NCBI GenBank assembly: GCA_903916255.1
Contig: CAIWVW010000086.1
Coordinates: 64,381-117,267, forward strand
Source of the DNA: an uncultured Bacteroidota bacterium
Lineage (GTDB): Bacteria > Bacteroidota > Bacteroidia > JABEUT01
DNA length: 52,887 nt
Reading direction: 5' to 3'
How positions within the stretch are numbered: position 1 is the stretch's first letter; each line of letters starts with the position of its first letter. The notes below the pieces were generated by a model. That model worked only from the letters and a program-made list of their open reading frames with translations, was not told the origin of the DNA and ran no database searches. Made by a program: the position numbers and the translations under genes. Shown in pieces: positions 17,378 through 27,564 of this stretch.

Positions 17378-18598
17378 ATGAAAAGAGTTTATGTAATACT
17401 TTTAATAGCATGCCTGTTTGCAGGCGCATGTACCCAACCGCCGCCGCCTAAAATCCAACCCGTGGCGGTTAATTTATATGCGGTGAAATCGCAAATAGTA
17501 ACTTATTACGATAAATATCCGGCTAATACCGTTGCACTTAGCCAGGTTGATTTGCGCCCTGAAGTTCAGGGGTATATAACTGATATTGCATTTACGGAAG
17601 GTACCCATGTGAAAAAGGGACAGAAACTCTATGAAATTGACCAACGCCTATACCAGGATGCCTATGACCAGGCAAAGGCCAATGTGGAAGTGGCAGAAGG
17701 AAATTTGAAACAGGCCCAACAGGACGCTGACCGCTATACGTATTTAAATATGCAAGATGCTGTGGCAAAGCAAACTCTCGACCATGCGGTTATTGCATTG
17801 GATAATGCAAAGAGTGCGTTGAAAGCAGCTCAGCAAGCTGAAAAAATAGCTGCAACTAATTTGACTTATTCCGTCATCCTGGCTCCTTTTGATGGCACTA
17901 TCGGTTTCAGCCAGGTGAAACTTGGGAACATGGTAACAGTTGGAACAACAGTATTAAACACGATTTCTACCGATGACCCTATGGGTGTCGATTTTTTGGT
18001 TTCGGAAAAGCAGTTGCAGCATTTCGACGATTTGAAAAATACTACACAACAAAATATCGATTCCCTTTTCACGATTATGCTACCCAATGATTCCATTTAC
18101 CCTTATACCGGAAAAATTTCGGTAATTGACCGTGCTGTTGACCAGCAAACAGGTACCATTCGAATTCGTGTAGTATTCCCTAATCCAAAACTTTCATTAA
18201 GGCCCGGATTAAGTTGTGTGCTGCGGGTCCACAATGAAGAAACCACTCCGAAAATAGTTGTTCCAAGTAAAGCGGTGGTAGAACTGATGGGTGAGTATTT
18301 TGTATACATAGTAAAGGATACTACAGCCCGTAATCCGGAGGATTCTACTAAAACACACCCGGTAACAATAGTCATTCAGAAAAAAGTAAAACTAGGGCAA
18401 ACTATTGCTCCCAATGTGATTGTTGAAGGGGGGCTGAAAGAAGGGGCAAAAATTGTTGTGGATGGGGTGCAATCGCTTCACACAGGTTCTGAAATAATAG
18501 TTGGAATGAGACCGCAAGGCTCAGGAGGTAAAGATGGCATGAGTAAAGGAGATGCTGCGATGCCTAAAAAAGATAGCAGCAAAAATAGCGGACATTAA
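17378..18598 (+). CDS. RND efflux periplasmic adaptor lipoprotein (HlyD/AcrA family)
   Basis: 406 residues with a lipoprotein signal (AGAC, Cys18), so it is inner-membrane anchored on the periplasmic side. The lipoyl-like half domains (VDLRPEVQGYITDIAFTEGTHVKKGQKLYEID and the returning VILAPFDGTIGFSQVKLGNMV) flank a helical hairpin (about 95-165). Beta-barrel and membrane-proximal domains follow (GTIRIRVVFPNPKLSLRPGLSC, IVVPSKAVVELMGEYFVYIV). The Ser/Lys/Gly-rich tail is typical. It bridges TolC and the pump. It sits between TolC and two RND pump genes and is the only adaptor visible. Confidence 0.95.
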   Translation: MKRVYVILLIACLFAGACTQPPPPKIQPVAVNLYAVKSQIVTYYDKYPANTVALSQVDLRPEVQGYITDIAFTEGTHVKKGQKLYEIDQRLYQDAYDQAKANVEVAEGNLKQAQQDADRYTYLNMQDAVAKQTLDHAVIALDNAKSALKAAQQAEKIAATNLTYSVILAPFDGTIGFSQVKLGNMVTVGTTVLNTISTDDPMGVDFLVSEKQLQHFDDLKNTTQQNIDSLFTIMLPNDSIYPYTGKISVIDRAVDQQTGTIRIRVVFPNPKLSLRPGLSCVLRVHNEETTPKIVVPSKAVVELMGEYFVYIVKDTTARNPEDSTKTHPVTIVIQKKVKLGQTIAPNVIVEGGLKEGAKIVVDGVQSLHTGSEIIVGMRPQGSGGKDGMSKGDAAMPKKDSSKNSGH

Positions 18599-18619
18599 AA
18601 CAGACCCTCGTCAAGAACT

Positions 18620-21600
18620 ATGATTGCAGACACATTTATAAAACGGCCCGTCACAGCGATTGTTGTATCGCTTGTGTTAGCTATTATTGGCGCCATCTGC
18701 ATATTAAACCTTCCTGTTAACCAATACCCCGATATTACTCCGCCGGTGGTGCAGGTTACAGGACAGTATACCGGAGCAGATGCGACAACAGTGGAACAAA
18801 CTGTTGCCACGCCCATTGAAGAGCAGGTGAACGGTACGCATGGTATGGAGTACATGCAGAGCAACAGCGGCAATAATGGTGAGATGCAAATTAATACTAC
18901 ATTTAAAGTAGGTACTAATATTGACATTGCCACATTGGATGTTCAAAATAGGGTAAGTATTGCAACGCCTTTGCTTCCTGCTGCAGTAAGCCGTTTGGGG
19001 CTTACGGTCAGGGCCCTTAATCCCAGCGCATTAATGTTAGTTGCGCTTTATTCGCCCAACGGAACACATAATGTAACGTTTCTTGATAATTACACCAATA
19101 TTTTTATTCAGGATGCATTGCTGCGTGTTCCGGGGGTAGGAGCTATTACCACGCTGGCCGATAATTTCAGTATGCGGGTTTGGCTGAATCCGGATAAAAT
19201 GGCGGCGTACTCATTGTCGCCTACGGATGTTATAAATGCATTGAATGAGCAAAACCTTCAAGTGGCTGCAGGCTCTGCCGGTGTTCCGCCCCAGCAAAAA
19301 ACACAGACTTATGAATTAAGCATCCTTGTAAACGGCAGGTTGAGTACAGCCTCGCAATTTGGAAATATTATAGTTAAAACATTGCCTGATTCAGGTAAAA
19401 TGGTTTACCTGAAAGACGTCGGGCGTGTGGAATTGGGAAAGTTTACATATTCCAGCAATTCGTATGTGGATGATAAGCGCGCATCTATATTAACCATATA
19501 CCAGACGCCTGGCAGCAATGCATTGGAAACAGCCAATGCCATTACAAAGGAGTTGAATGAATTGAAAAAGTCTTTTCCAGCCGATGTGGATTATAATATC
19601 CCTTTTGAAACAGTTACAGTAGTGAAGGTTTCAATGCAGGAGGTGGTCGAAACGCTACTGATTGCGCTCTTTCTTGTTGCATTCGTAGTGTTTTTATTCC
19701 TGCAAAACTGGCGTGCAACACTTATCCCTGTGTTGGCGATTCCTGTTTCCATCCTTGGCACATTTGCTTTTTTTATTCCGCTCGGGTTTACGATTAACAC
19801 ACTAACCATGTTTGGTTTTGTACTGGCAATCGGTATTGTGGTGGATGATGCAATTATTGTGGTGGAGGCTGTTCAGCATTATATGGATTCACAAAAACTG
19901 CCTGTAAAGGAAGCTACCCATCGGGCCATGAATGATATTTCAGCCCCGGTAATTGCCATTGCATTAATTCTTGCATCAGTCTTCGTTCCGGTGGGTTTTA
20001 TTCCCGGAATAGTAGGGCGCTTATATCAGCAGTTTGCTATTACTATTGCAGTTTCTATTGTACTCTCGGCGTTTATTGCATTATCCCTGACTCCTGCTTT
20101 ATGCACGTTGCTTTTAAAGCCAAGGGTGGAAGGTGAAAAGACCAAAGGCATAAGTAAACTATTCGAAAAGTTTAATACTTGGTTCGATTCTATTACGAAT
20201 AGGTACTCCAAAGGAGTTCAAACAGGAATCCGCAAATCTAGATATGTGATAATATTGTTGTTGTGTATTGGAGTTGCTACCTTCTTTCTATTTCAACATA
20301 AGCCTTCCGGATTTATTCCGAGTGAAGACGATGGCCTTATTTATGTTACCTACGAATTGCCGGAGGCATCATCAACCAATCAGTCGGTGGATGTGATGAC
20401 CAAATTAATGAAAGTAGTGTCATCTACTCCGGGTGTTGAACACTATGCTGCCTTGGCTGGATTTAATGTAATAACGGGAGCAACTAAATCAAACAGCGGC
20501 ACTATTTACCTTCAGCTTAAACCATGGGACGACCGCAGTAAATCAAACGAAAAAATACCGAAGATTATTGATGTTTTACGCGACAGTATTGCCAAAGCAA
20601 ATATTAAAAATGCAAATATTGTAGTCATTCCGCCTGCGCCTATTCCGGGTATCGGACAAACAGCCGGATTCAGTTTCCAGATTGAACAGCGAAATACGAA
20701 TGATGATGTGCATCAATTTGAAGATGTGGTGAAAAACTTTGTGAATGAAGCAAATAAAAACCCTGCCATTACCGGTGCGTTTAGTTATTATTCTGCCCAC
20801 ACTCCAAGCTATAACCTTACCGTGGACAGGGAAAAATGCAAAAAAATGGGTGTGCTTATTTCCGATGTTTTTACAGCCATTCAGGTTTATATGGGCAGTT
20901 ATTATGTAAACGACTTTACATTATACAACCGTACTTTTCACGTGGTGGTTCAGGCAGATACTACCTACAGGAGAATGATTCAGAACATGGATAAATATTA
21001 TGTGAGAAATCAAACAGGGGAGATGCTGCCTTTGAGTTCGCTTATAAGTTATCAGCCATCAATTTCGGCTCCATTGTTATCGCACTTCAATATATTCCGC
21101 TCGGCAGAAGTGGATGGAACATCGCCGGAAGGATACAGCAGTGGCCAATCTATAGATGCGTTAAAACAAATAGCTGATAAAGTATTGCCGCAAGGCTATG
21201 GTTATGATTTCTCCGGATTGAGTTACGAAGAAATACAGGCCGGAACGCTAACGATATATATATTTCTGTTTTCATTGCTCTTTGTTTTTCTTTTCCTGGC
21301 TGCGTTATACGAAAGTTGGTCAGTTCCCTTTTCTGTATTGCTGGCAGTGCCTATTGGAGCATTTGGCGCCATACTAACACTCATATTTATTCCAAGCCTT
21401 ACAGATAATGTGTATGCACAAATAGGGCTTATTACCCTCATCGGACTTGCCGCAAAAAATGCAATTTTAATTGTGGAATACGCTAAAATACGGCTGGATA
21501 TGGGAGAAGACCTGATAGAATCTACCATTGAAGCGGTAAAACTGCGGTTACGCCCTATTGTTATGACATCGCTTGCATTTATTTTAGGGGTAATGCCGCT

Positions 21601-21817
21601 CGTTTTTGCCAGCGGTGCGGGTGCTGTTGCGCGCCGCACCATTGGTGTAACTGTGCTAGGCGGAATGGTTGCCGCCTCTTCATTAGCCATATTTATTGTT
21701 CCTGTATTGTTTGTGGTAATTGTAAAAATTGCCTACGGAAAAAAAGAACTGGAATGGTTAGTGGCGCATAAGGATGAATTGGCTGCTAAGGCAAAGGAAT
21801 CTGAACAGAAGCATTAA
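18620..21817 (+). CDS. RND multidrug efflux permease, first copy (HAE1 family)
   Basis: 1065 residues, AcrB-sized. It starts MIADTFIKRPVTAIV, the standard N-terminal helix. The twelve-helix, two-large-loop arrangement is evident. The proton-relay residues are present: Asp409-Asp410 in GIVVDDAIIVVEAV (TM4) and Lys946 in AAKNAILIVEYAK (TM10). The trimer-forming porter motif NQYPDITPP and FIPGIVGRLYQQFAITIAVS are conserved. It is expected to be a drug/proton antiporter working with the adaptor and TolC encoded upstream. It starts 21 bases after the adaptor stop. Confidence 0.95.
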   Translation: MIADTFIKRPVTAIVVSLVLAIIGAICILNLPVNQYPDITPPVVQVTGQYTGADATTVEQTVATPIEEQVNGTHGMEYMQSNSGNNGEMQINTTFKVGTNIDIATLDVQNRVSIATPLLPAAVSRLGLTVRALNPSALMLVALYSPNGTHNVTFLDNYTNIFIQDALLRVPGVGAITTLADNFSMRVWLNPDKMAAYSLSPTDVINALNEQNLQVAAGSAGVPPQQKTQTYELSILVNGRLSTASQFGNIIVKTLPDSGKMVYLKDVGRVELGKFTYSSNSYVDDKRASILTIYQTPGSNALETANAITKELNELKKSFPADVDYNIPFETVTVVKVSMQEVVETLLIALFLVAFVVFLFLQNWRATLIPVLAIPVSILGTFAFFIPLGFTINTLTMFGFVLAIGIVVDDAIIVVEAVQHYMDSQKLPVKEATHRAMNDISAPVIAIALILASVFVPVGFIPGIVGRLYQQFAITIAVSIVLSAFIALSLTPALCTLLLKPRVEGEKTKGISKLFEKFNTWFDSITNRYSKGVQTGIRKSRYVIILLLCIGVATFFLFQHKPSGFIPSEDDGLIYVTYELPEASSTNQSVDVMTKLMKVVSSTPGVEHYAALAGFNVITGATKSNSGTIYLQLKPWDDRSKSNEKIPKIIDVLRDSIAKANIKNANIVVIPPAPIPGIGQTAGFSFQIEQRNTNDDVHQFEDVVKNFVNEANKNPAITGAFSYYSAHTPSYNLTVDREKCKKMGVLISDVFTAIQVYMGSYYVNDFTLYNRTFHVVVQADTTYRRMIQNMDKYYVRNQTGEMLPLSSLISYQPSISAPLLSHFNIFRSAEVDGTSPEGYSSGQSIDALKQIADKVLPQGYGYDFSGLSYEEIQAGTLTIYIFLFSLLFVFLFLAALYESWSVPFSVLLAVPIGAFGAILTLIFIPSLTDNVYAQIGLITLIGLAAKNAILIVEYAKIRLDMGEDLIESTIEAVKLRLRPIVMTSLAFILGVMPLVFASGAGAVARRTIGVTVLGGMVAASSLAIFIVPVLFVVIVKIAYGKKELEWLVAHKDELAAKAKESEQKH

Positions 21818-21822
21818 TTAAA

Positions 21823-24800
21823 ATGATTGCCGATACATTTATACGAAGGCCGGTTACTGCAATCGTTATTGCTTTGGTGATAGTTATCCTTGGCGCGATT
21901 TGCATTTATACACTCCCTATAAATCAGTATCCAAACATAACCCCTCCGGGCGTATCCGTCAGCACCAACTATACCGGGGCTGATGCGCAGACTGTAGAAC
22001 AAAACGTGGCCACACCTCTTGAAGAAGCTATCAATGGTGTGAAAGGAATGGAGTACATACAAAGCAACAGTACAAGCACAGGGGCTTTGTCTATCAACAC
22101 TACTTTTAAAGTGGGCACGAATGTCGATATTGCCGCACTCGACGTTCAAAACCGGGTAGGTATCGCAACTCCTTTACTTCCGGCAGATGTAAGCCGATTG
22201 GGAATAACGGTGCGTGCAAAAAATACCAGCGCCTTAATGCTGGTAACACTTTATTCGCCTAAGGGAACGCACAATATCACCTTCTTAGATAACTACAACA
22301 ACATTTATATAATGGACGCTCTGCTGCGTGTTCCGGGCGTGGGCGATATTACAACCCGTGCCGATAACTTCAGTATGCGTATATGGCTCGACCCGAATAA
22401 AATGGCATCTTACTCCATAACCCCGCAGGACGTAAAGAATGCGCTGGATGAACAGAATGTTGAAGTGGCTGCAGGTGCAATAGGGGCACCACCACAGGAG
22501 GTAAACCAGACTAATGAGATGACCGTATTGGTAAATGGCCGACTAAATACAGTTACTGATTTTGAAAATATTATAGTTAAAACTACCCCTGCAACAGGCG
22601 AAATGGTTTTCCTGAAAGATATTGCCCGTGTTGAGTTAGGTAAGTTTACTTTTTCCAGCAATTTCTTTGTAGATGGAAAAAGGGCATCCCTGTTGCTCGT
22701 GTATCAAACCCCCACAAGTAATGCACTGGATGTGGCAAATGGCGTATATGCCGCGATGGAAAAACTAAAAAAAACATTCCCCGAGGATATAGATTATAAA
22801 GTTCCTTTCGAAGCGGTTACCATTGTTAAGGTTTCTATGCAGGAAGTAGTTAAAACATTAATAATTGCCTTGCTATTGGTTGCATTTGTCGTATTCCTTT
22901 TTTTACAAAACTGGCGCACGGCAATTATTCCGATTCTTGCTATTCCTGTTTCGATTATAGGCACTTTTATATTTTTTGTTCCTCTGGGTTTTACCATAAA
23001 TACCCTTACTATGTTTGGCTTTGTTCTTGCTATTGGTATAGTGGTGGATGATGCAATTATAGTTGTGGAAGCAGTGCAGCATTATATCGATGTGGAAAAA
23101 CTTTCGCCTGTCGAAGCTACAAAGCATGCCATGAAAGATATTACTGCACCTGTAATAGCAGTAGCATTAATACTGGCAGCTGTATTTGTTCCGGTAGCAT
23201 TTATACCGGGTATTGTTGGAAGGTTATATCAGCAGTTTGCCATAACAATTGCAGTCTCCATTTTAATTTCGGCATTTATCGCACTGTCATTAACGCCTGC
23301 ATTATGCACCTTGCTTTTAAAGTCGCATATAATCGATGAAAAATCTACAGGGATAAATAAATTTTTCTTTTGGTTTAATAGGGGCTTTGCCAAGTTTACA
23401 AAGTCTTATTCGAATGGGGTTAAACATGGCATTCATGGGGCAAAATATGTTATTGTACTATTGATATGTATTTGTGTAGGTGCATTTTTCTTATTTAAGT
23501 ATACTCCGTCCGGATTTATTCCGAATGAGGACGTTGGACGGTTACAGGTTACTTATGAATTGCCGGAAGCCTCATCTACTATTCAGTCCGTAGAGTTTAT
23601 TAGCAAACTTATGAAAATTGTGGGCAGTACTCCGGGAGTATTGCATTATGGCGCACTGTCGGGGTTAAATGTAAGTAACGGCGCAGCTAAATCGAACAGC
23701 GGCACCATATTTGTACAGCTGAAACCCTGGGATGAGCGCAAAGCGGATAGCGAAAAGGTAACGGGCATTACTACAGGTATTATTGCATCAATGTATAAGC
23801 GAATAGCCCATGCTGATTTGAAAAATGGAAAGGTTAATATTCTTCAACCTGCTTCTATTCCCGGTATAGGCCAATCTGCCGGGTTCTCTTTTCAGATTGA
23901 GCAGCGAAATACAAATGATGATGTGCATGCATTTGAAAAAGTAGTAAACAAGTTTGTTGCGGAAGCCAATAAAAATCCGGCCATTTCCCGCGCTATTAGT
24001 TATTATTCGGCACATACGCCAAGTTATGACCTTACGGTTGACAGAGAGAAATGCAAAAAAATGGGAGTTAATATTGCCGATGTGTTTTCAACCATACAAG
24101 CCTACATGGGCAGTTCGTATATAAATGATTTTACCCTGTATAATCGTACCTATCATGTCGTTATTCAGGCCGACACTATTTTCCGTAGGGTAGTTACAGA
24201 CATGGATAAGTATTATGTAAGAAATCAGAATGGCGCAATGCTTCCGTTAAGTTCACTCATCCATTACCAACCAATAGCCGCAGCACCTGTAATCTCCCAC
24301 TTCAATATCTTCCGTTCTGCTGAAGTGGATGGCAGTTCAGGCCAGGGGTATAGTACGGGACAGACAATTGAAGCATTGAAAGAAGTTGCAGATAAGGTTT
24401 TACCCCAGGGTTATGGCTATGAATGGTCGGGATTAAGTTATGAAGAAATAGTTGCAGGCGGACAAACCTTGTATATATTTATTTTTTCGTTGACATTTGT
24501 TTTTCTCTTCCTTGCTGCTTTGTACGAAAGCTGGTCGGTTCCCTTTTCGGTTATGCTTTCGGTGCCTATAGGTGCTTTTGGTGCAATCTTAACTCTTTTT
24601 TGCATTATGATGTTCAGTAAAAATACCGCATTAAGTAATAATGTTTACGCACAAATTGGATTAATAACGCTTATCGGTTTGGCAGCTAAAAATGCTATTT
24701 TGATTGTTGAGTACGCCAAGGTGCGAGTAGATGCAGGCGAAGAATTAATACAATCTACTATTGATGCGGTATCTCTCAGGTTGCGACCGATTATTATGAC

Positions 24801-25032
24801 TTCATTGGCATTTATATTTGGAGTTTTGCCGCTGGCACTTGCTTCCGGTGCAGGTGCGGTTGCCCGTCAAACTATTGGTATTACGGTGCTGGGAGGGATG
24901 ATTGCTGCATCATCGCTCGCTATTTTTATTGTACCCGTACTTTTCGTTGTGATAATAAAAATATCCTACGGTAAAAAGAAACTGGCCTGGCTGGCCGAGC
25001 ATCGGGAAGAGTTAAAAGGAAATTCCAATTAA
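21823..25032 (+). CDS. RND multidrug efflux permease, second copy (HAE1 family)
   Basis: 1069 residues and highly similar along its whole length to the preceding pump (for example MIADTFIRRPVTAIVIALV, NQYPNITPPGVSV). Asp409-Asp410 and Lys956 keep the proton relay, so it should be active. It starts 5 bases after the first pump. The periplasmic loops differ more than the membrane parts, as expected if the copies diverged in substrate range. Near the C-terminus it has a longer loop (MMFSKNTALSNN) before TM10. Either two homotrimeric pumps share one adaptor, or they form a mixed trimer like MdtB/MdtC. Confidence 0.95.
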   Translation: MIADTFIRRPVTAIVIALVIVILGAICIYTLPINQYPNITPPGVSVSTNYTGADAQTVEQNVATPLEEAINGVKGMEYIQSNSTSTGALSINTTFKVGTNVDIAALDVQNRVGIATPLLPADVSRLGITVRAKNTSALMLVTLYSPKGTHNITFLDNYNNIYIMDALLRVPGVGDITTRADNFSMRIWLDPNKMASYSITPQDVKNALDEQNVEVAAGAIGAPPQEVNQTNEMTVLVNGRLNTVTDFENIIVKTTPATGEMVFLKDIARVELGKFTFSSNFFVDGKRASLLLVYQTPTSNALDVANGVYAAMEKLKKTFPEDIDYKVPFEAVTIVKVSMQEVVKTLIIALLLVAFVVFLFLQNWRTAIIPILAIPVSIIGTFIFFVPLGFTINTLTMFGFVLAIGIVVDDAIIVVEAVQHYIDVEKLSPVEATKHAMKDITAPVIAVALILAAVFVPVAFIPGIVGRLYQQFAITIAVSILISAFIALSLTPALCTLLLKSHIIDEKSTGINKFFFWFNRGFAKFTKSYSNGVKHGIHGAKYVIVLLICICVGAFFLFKYTPSGFIPNEDVGRLQVTYELPEASSTIQSVEFISKLMKIVGSTPGVLHYGALSGLNVSNGAAKSNSGTIFVQLKPWDERKADSEKVTGITTGIIASMYKRIAHADLKNGKVNILQPASIPGIGQSAGFSFQIEQRNTNDDVHAFEKVVNKFVAEANKNPAISRAISYYSAHTPSYDLTVDREKCKKMGVNIADVFSTIQAYMGSSYINDFTLYNRTYHVVIQADTIFRRVVTDMDKYYVRNQNGAMLPLSSLIHYQPIAAAPVISHFNIFRSAEVDGSSGQGYSTGQTIEALKEVADKVLPQGYGYEWSGLSYEEIVAGGQTLYIFIFSLTFVFLFLAALYESWSVPFSVMLSVPIGAFGAILTLFCIMMFSKNTALSNNVYAQIGLITLIGLAAKNAILIVEYAKVRVDAGEELIQSTIDAVSLRLRPIIMTSLAFIFGVLPLALASGAGAVARQTIGITVLGGMIAASSLAIFIVPVLFVVIIKISYGKKKLAWLAEHREELKGNSN

Positions 25033-25068
25033 ATAAGGGTATGGATATCTCCATTTAAAAGGAATTGA

Positions 25069-25076
25069 TACTTTTG
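25069..25076 (+). promoter_or_regulatory. TAnnTTTG -7 box before the M13 peptidase gene
   Basis: TACTTTTG fits the Bacteroidota -7 consensus and lies 43 bases before the ATG at 25120. It suggests separate transcription from the RND operon, which ends at 25032. Confidence 0.4.
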
Positions 25077-25119
25077 GGCAAACCTTTTCCTAATAAAATA
25101 TTTTTAATGGTACTATTAT

Positions 25120-27171
25120 ATGAAAAAACTGGCAGCCCCAATTTCTTTATTAGTAGCAATAAGTATGCTGCTTTCATGCAACAATCCATCCGGAAAAAAT
25201 ATGAATACCGGACCGGATGCGCTTGTGGCAAATATCGATTCGACGGTAAAGCCGCAGGATGATTTTTTTCGTTTTGCGAACGGTCGTTGGTTTAAAAATC
25301 ATCCTATACCAAACAGCGAGCAGCAGAATGGATTGTGGCAGATGATTGGCGATACTATCAATGCGCAAATCCTTAATCTCTGCGAAACATCTTCTAAATT
25401 GACGAATGCTGAACCCGGAAGTGCCAAACAAAAAATCGGCGATTTCTTCTATACTGCGATGGATAGTGTAACGCTTAATAAAAAGGGTATTTCTGATATT
25501 AAAGCTGACCTGGATAAAATAGATAATATTAAAGATATAAATGGTGTTATTGCCGAAGGCGCCTATATCCAAACTGTTTCCGGTTCACCGTTTTTCGAAT
25601 TCGGAGTGGGGCAGGATGATAAAATCAGCAGCAAAAATGCAGTTCAGATAAGCCAAGGCGGACTGAGCCTGAATAACCGTAACTTCTATTTCGATATGGA
25701 TGCCCGTGCGGTGATGATTCGGGAAAAGTTTGTTAAGCATTTGTTCAATATGTTTAAAATAATGGGCTATGATGATACTAAAGCTCAAAATGCGGCAGAC
25801 AATGTTATGAAACTTGAAACTGAAATTGCGAGGACATCAAGGAAGAGGGAAGACACCCGAGACCCGCTGAAAAATTACAATAAAGTTACTTTTAAGCAAC
25901 TATGCGATTCGATGCCTAATTTCAACTGGACAATTTTTATGGATGGAGTGGGGCTGCACAATGTAGATTCTGTGATAATAGGCCAACCCGAGTTTTTAAC
26001 CGCGCTCAACAAATATATTAAATCCTTTTCGCTGGATGACTGGAAAAACTATTTGAAATTCCATTATATACATGGCTTATCAAGTTATATGGACGATAAT
26101 ACATATATGGAAACATTTAGTTTTTACGGCACTGTTTTAAGGGGTGTGAAAGAGCCGAAACCAAGATGGAAAAGGGCCGTTACCCAAACCAATTCTTCGC
26201 TGGGTGAATTGATAGGGCAAGTGTATGTTTCGGATTACCTTCCGCAAGGAACAAAAGAGAAGTTACTGCAAATCGGCAATGATATTAAAGTCGTATATGC
26301 TGAGCGCCTGAAAAACCTTGATTGGATGAGTGCCGCTACAAAAGAAAAGGCGTTGCATAAGCTTAGCGTAATGATTATGAAAGTGGGATATCCCGATAAA
26401 TGGAAAGATTTGAGTTCGCTGAAAGTGGACAGAACTTCGTATGTGAAAAATGTGATGAATGCCAATCGTTGGGCATTCAATTATGATATTGCAAAATATG
26501 GCAAGCCTGTCGACCGTACCGAATGGGATATGGAACCTCAAACCTATAACGCTTACTACAATTCCAGCAATAACGAAATTGTAGTGCCGGGGTGCAACAT
26601 AATTATTCCGGGATATGAACGCAAATTTGCAGACGATGCTTTGTTATATTCTGTAATTGGAGGCTCCACTTTTGGGCATGAAATGACACACGGATTTGAT
26701 GACCAGGGAAGCAAATATGATGAATTTGGAAACTTGCATAATTGGTGGACTCCTGAAGACAGCGCCAAATTTTACGCGAAAACAAAAATGATTGTAAAAC
26801 AATTCAGCAGCTATGTGGTGGTTGACAGCCTGCACATAAATGGCGAGCTTACACAAGGCGAAAACATTGCCGATTTAGGAGGAATTATGTTTGGCTATGA
26901 AGCTTTCAAAAAGACGAAACAATACACCGAAAAGCAAATGATTGGAGGATTAACGCCAGACCAACGCTACTTTCTGGGATGGGCTTATGGATGGATGATA
27001 AATGAACGTCCGGAAGCGCTGGCCGACCAGGTTCGGAGTAATGAACATTCCCCGGCTGAATTCCGAGTTGTTGGCCCATTGACAGATATGCCGGAATTTT
27101 TTGCAACATTTAATATTAAGCCGGGCGATAAAATGTGGCGACCGGATAGCTTGAGGGTGCGTATCTGGTAG
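25120..27171 (+). CDS. M13 family zinc metallopeptidase (PepO/neprilysin-like) lipoprotein
   Basis: 683 residues. A lipoprotein signal (LLSC, Cys20) indicates an envelope location. The N-terminal all-helical M13 domain starts VKPQDDFFRFANGRWFKN. The catalytic domain has the zinc helix HEMTH (520-524) and the third ligand in ENIADLGG (Glu581), plus NAYYNSSNNEIVVPG before it and the C-terminal NEHSPAEFRVVGPLTD, as in neprilysin and PepO. It should cleave small extracytoplasmic peptides. Length is normal for the family. It is apparently monocistronic. Confidence 0.96.
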   Translation: MKKLAAPISLLVAISMLLSCNNPSGKNMNTGPDALVANIDSTVKPQDDFFRFANGRWFKNHPIPNSEQQNGLWQMIGDTINAQILNLCETSSKLTNAEPGSAKQKIGDFFYTAMDSVTLNKKGISDIKADLDKIDNIKDINGVIAEGAYIQTVSGSPFFEFGVGQDDKISSKNAVQISQGGLSLNNRNFYFDMDARAVMIREKFVKHLFNMFKIMGYDDTKAQNAADNVMKLETEIARTSRKREDTRDPLKNYNKVTFKQLCDSMPNFNWTIFMDGVGLHNVDSVIIGQPEFLTALNKYIKSFSLDDWKNYLKFHYIHGLSSYMDDNTYMETFSFYGTVLRGVKEPKPRWKRAVTQTNSSLGELIGQVYVSDYLPQGTKEKLLQIGNDIKVVYAERLKNLDWMSAATKEKALHKLSVMIMKVGYPDKWKDLSSLKVDRTSYVKNVMNANRWAFNYDIAKYGKPVDRTEWDMEPQTYNAYYNSSNNEIVVPGCNIIIPGYERKFADDALLYSVIGGSTFGHEMTHGFDDQGSKYDEFGNLHNWWTPEDSAKFYAKTKMIVKQFSSYVVVDSLHINGELTQGENIADLGGIMFGYEAFKKTKQYTEKQMIGGLTPDQRYFLGWAYGWMINERPEALADQVRSNEHSPAEFRVVGPLTDMPEFFATFNIKPGDKMWRPDSLRVRIW

Positions 27172-27280
27172 GGATAGATATAATGCCTATATATTACTTG
27201 TACTTTAATGTTTTTTTTGAAAGCGGTAAATATCATATAGGAAACTGATTCAAATCAGGGTTTAAAAAAGTGCGTCATAT

Positions 27281-27288
27281 TAAATTTG
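27281..27288 (+). promoter_or_regulatory. TAnnTTTG -7 box before a short membrane ORF
   Basis: TAAATTTG matches the consensus and is followed 17 bases later by the ATG of a 33-codon frame. Otherwise the spacer between 27172 and 27564 shows nothing recognisable. Confidence 0.4.
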
Positions 27289-27304
27289 CATTAAATTATT
27301 GCAA

Positions 27305-27406
27305 ATGCCTACACTATCTATTGTTCTTATTATGCTTTTGGTGGTAGCCATGGAAGGCGCTGAATTTGTAAGATATTGGCTTAAAAGAGAATTAAAGGTC
27401 AGGTAA
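27305..27406 (+). CDS. Small single-pass membrane protein, 33 residues
   Basis: The frame reads MPTLSIVLIMLLVVAMEGA and then a basic amphipathic tail with FVRYWLKRELKVR. It has one hydrophobic helix followed by charged residues, a common design for small membrane proteins. A consensus -7 box lies 17 bases upstream. No homologue is known to me and short frames occur by chance, so confidence is low. Confidence 0.35.
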   Translation: MPTLSIVLIMLLVVAMEGAEFVRYWLKRELKVR

Positions 27407-27564
27407 TATTTCTTGCCTGTACAAAATCTATTTTCAAATTCCAGTTTAAGAAAATTGGAAATCAATTCTTGTTTCTTTTCAAAATAAGTTATCAGTAATC
27501 AGAGTTTGGGAGATTATATCCCTTTAACAGTTTTTGTCTAATTTTAAAATCTTTATAAATAGAT

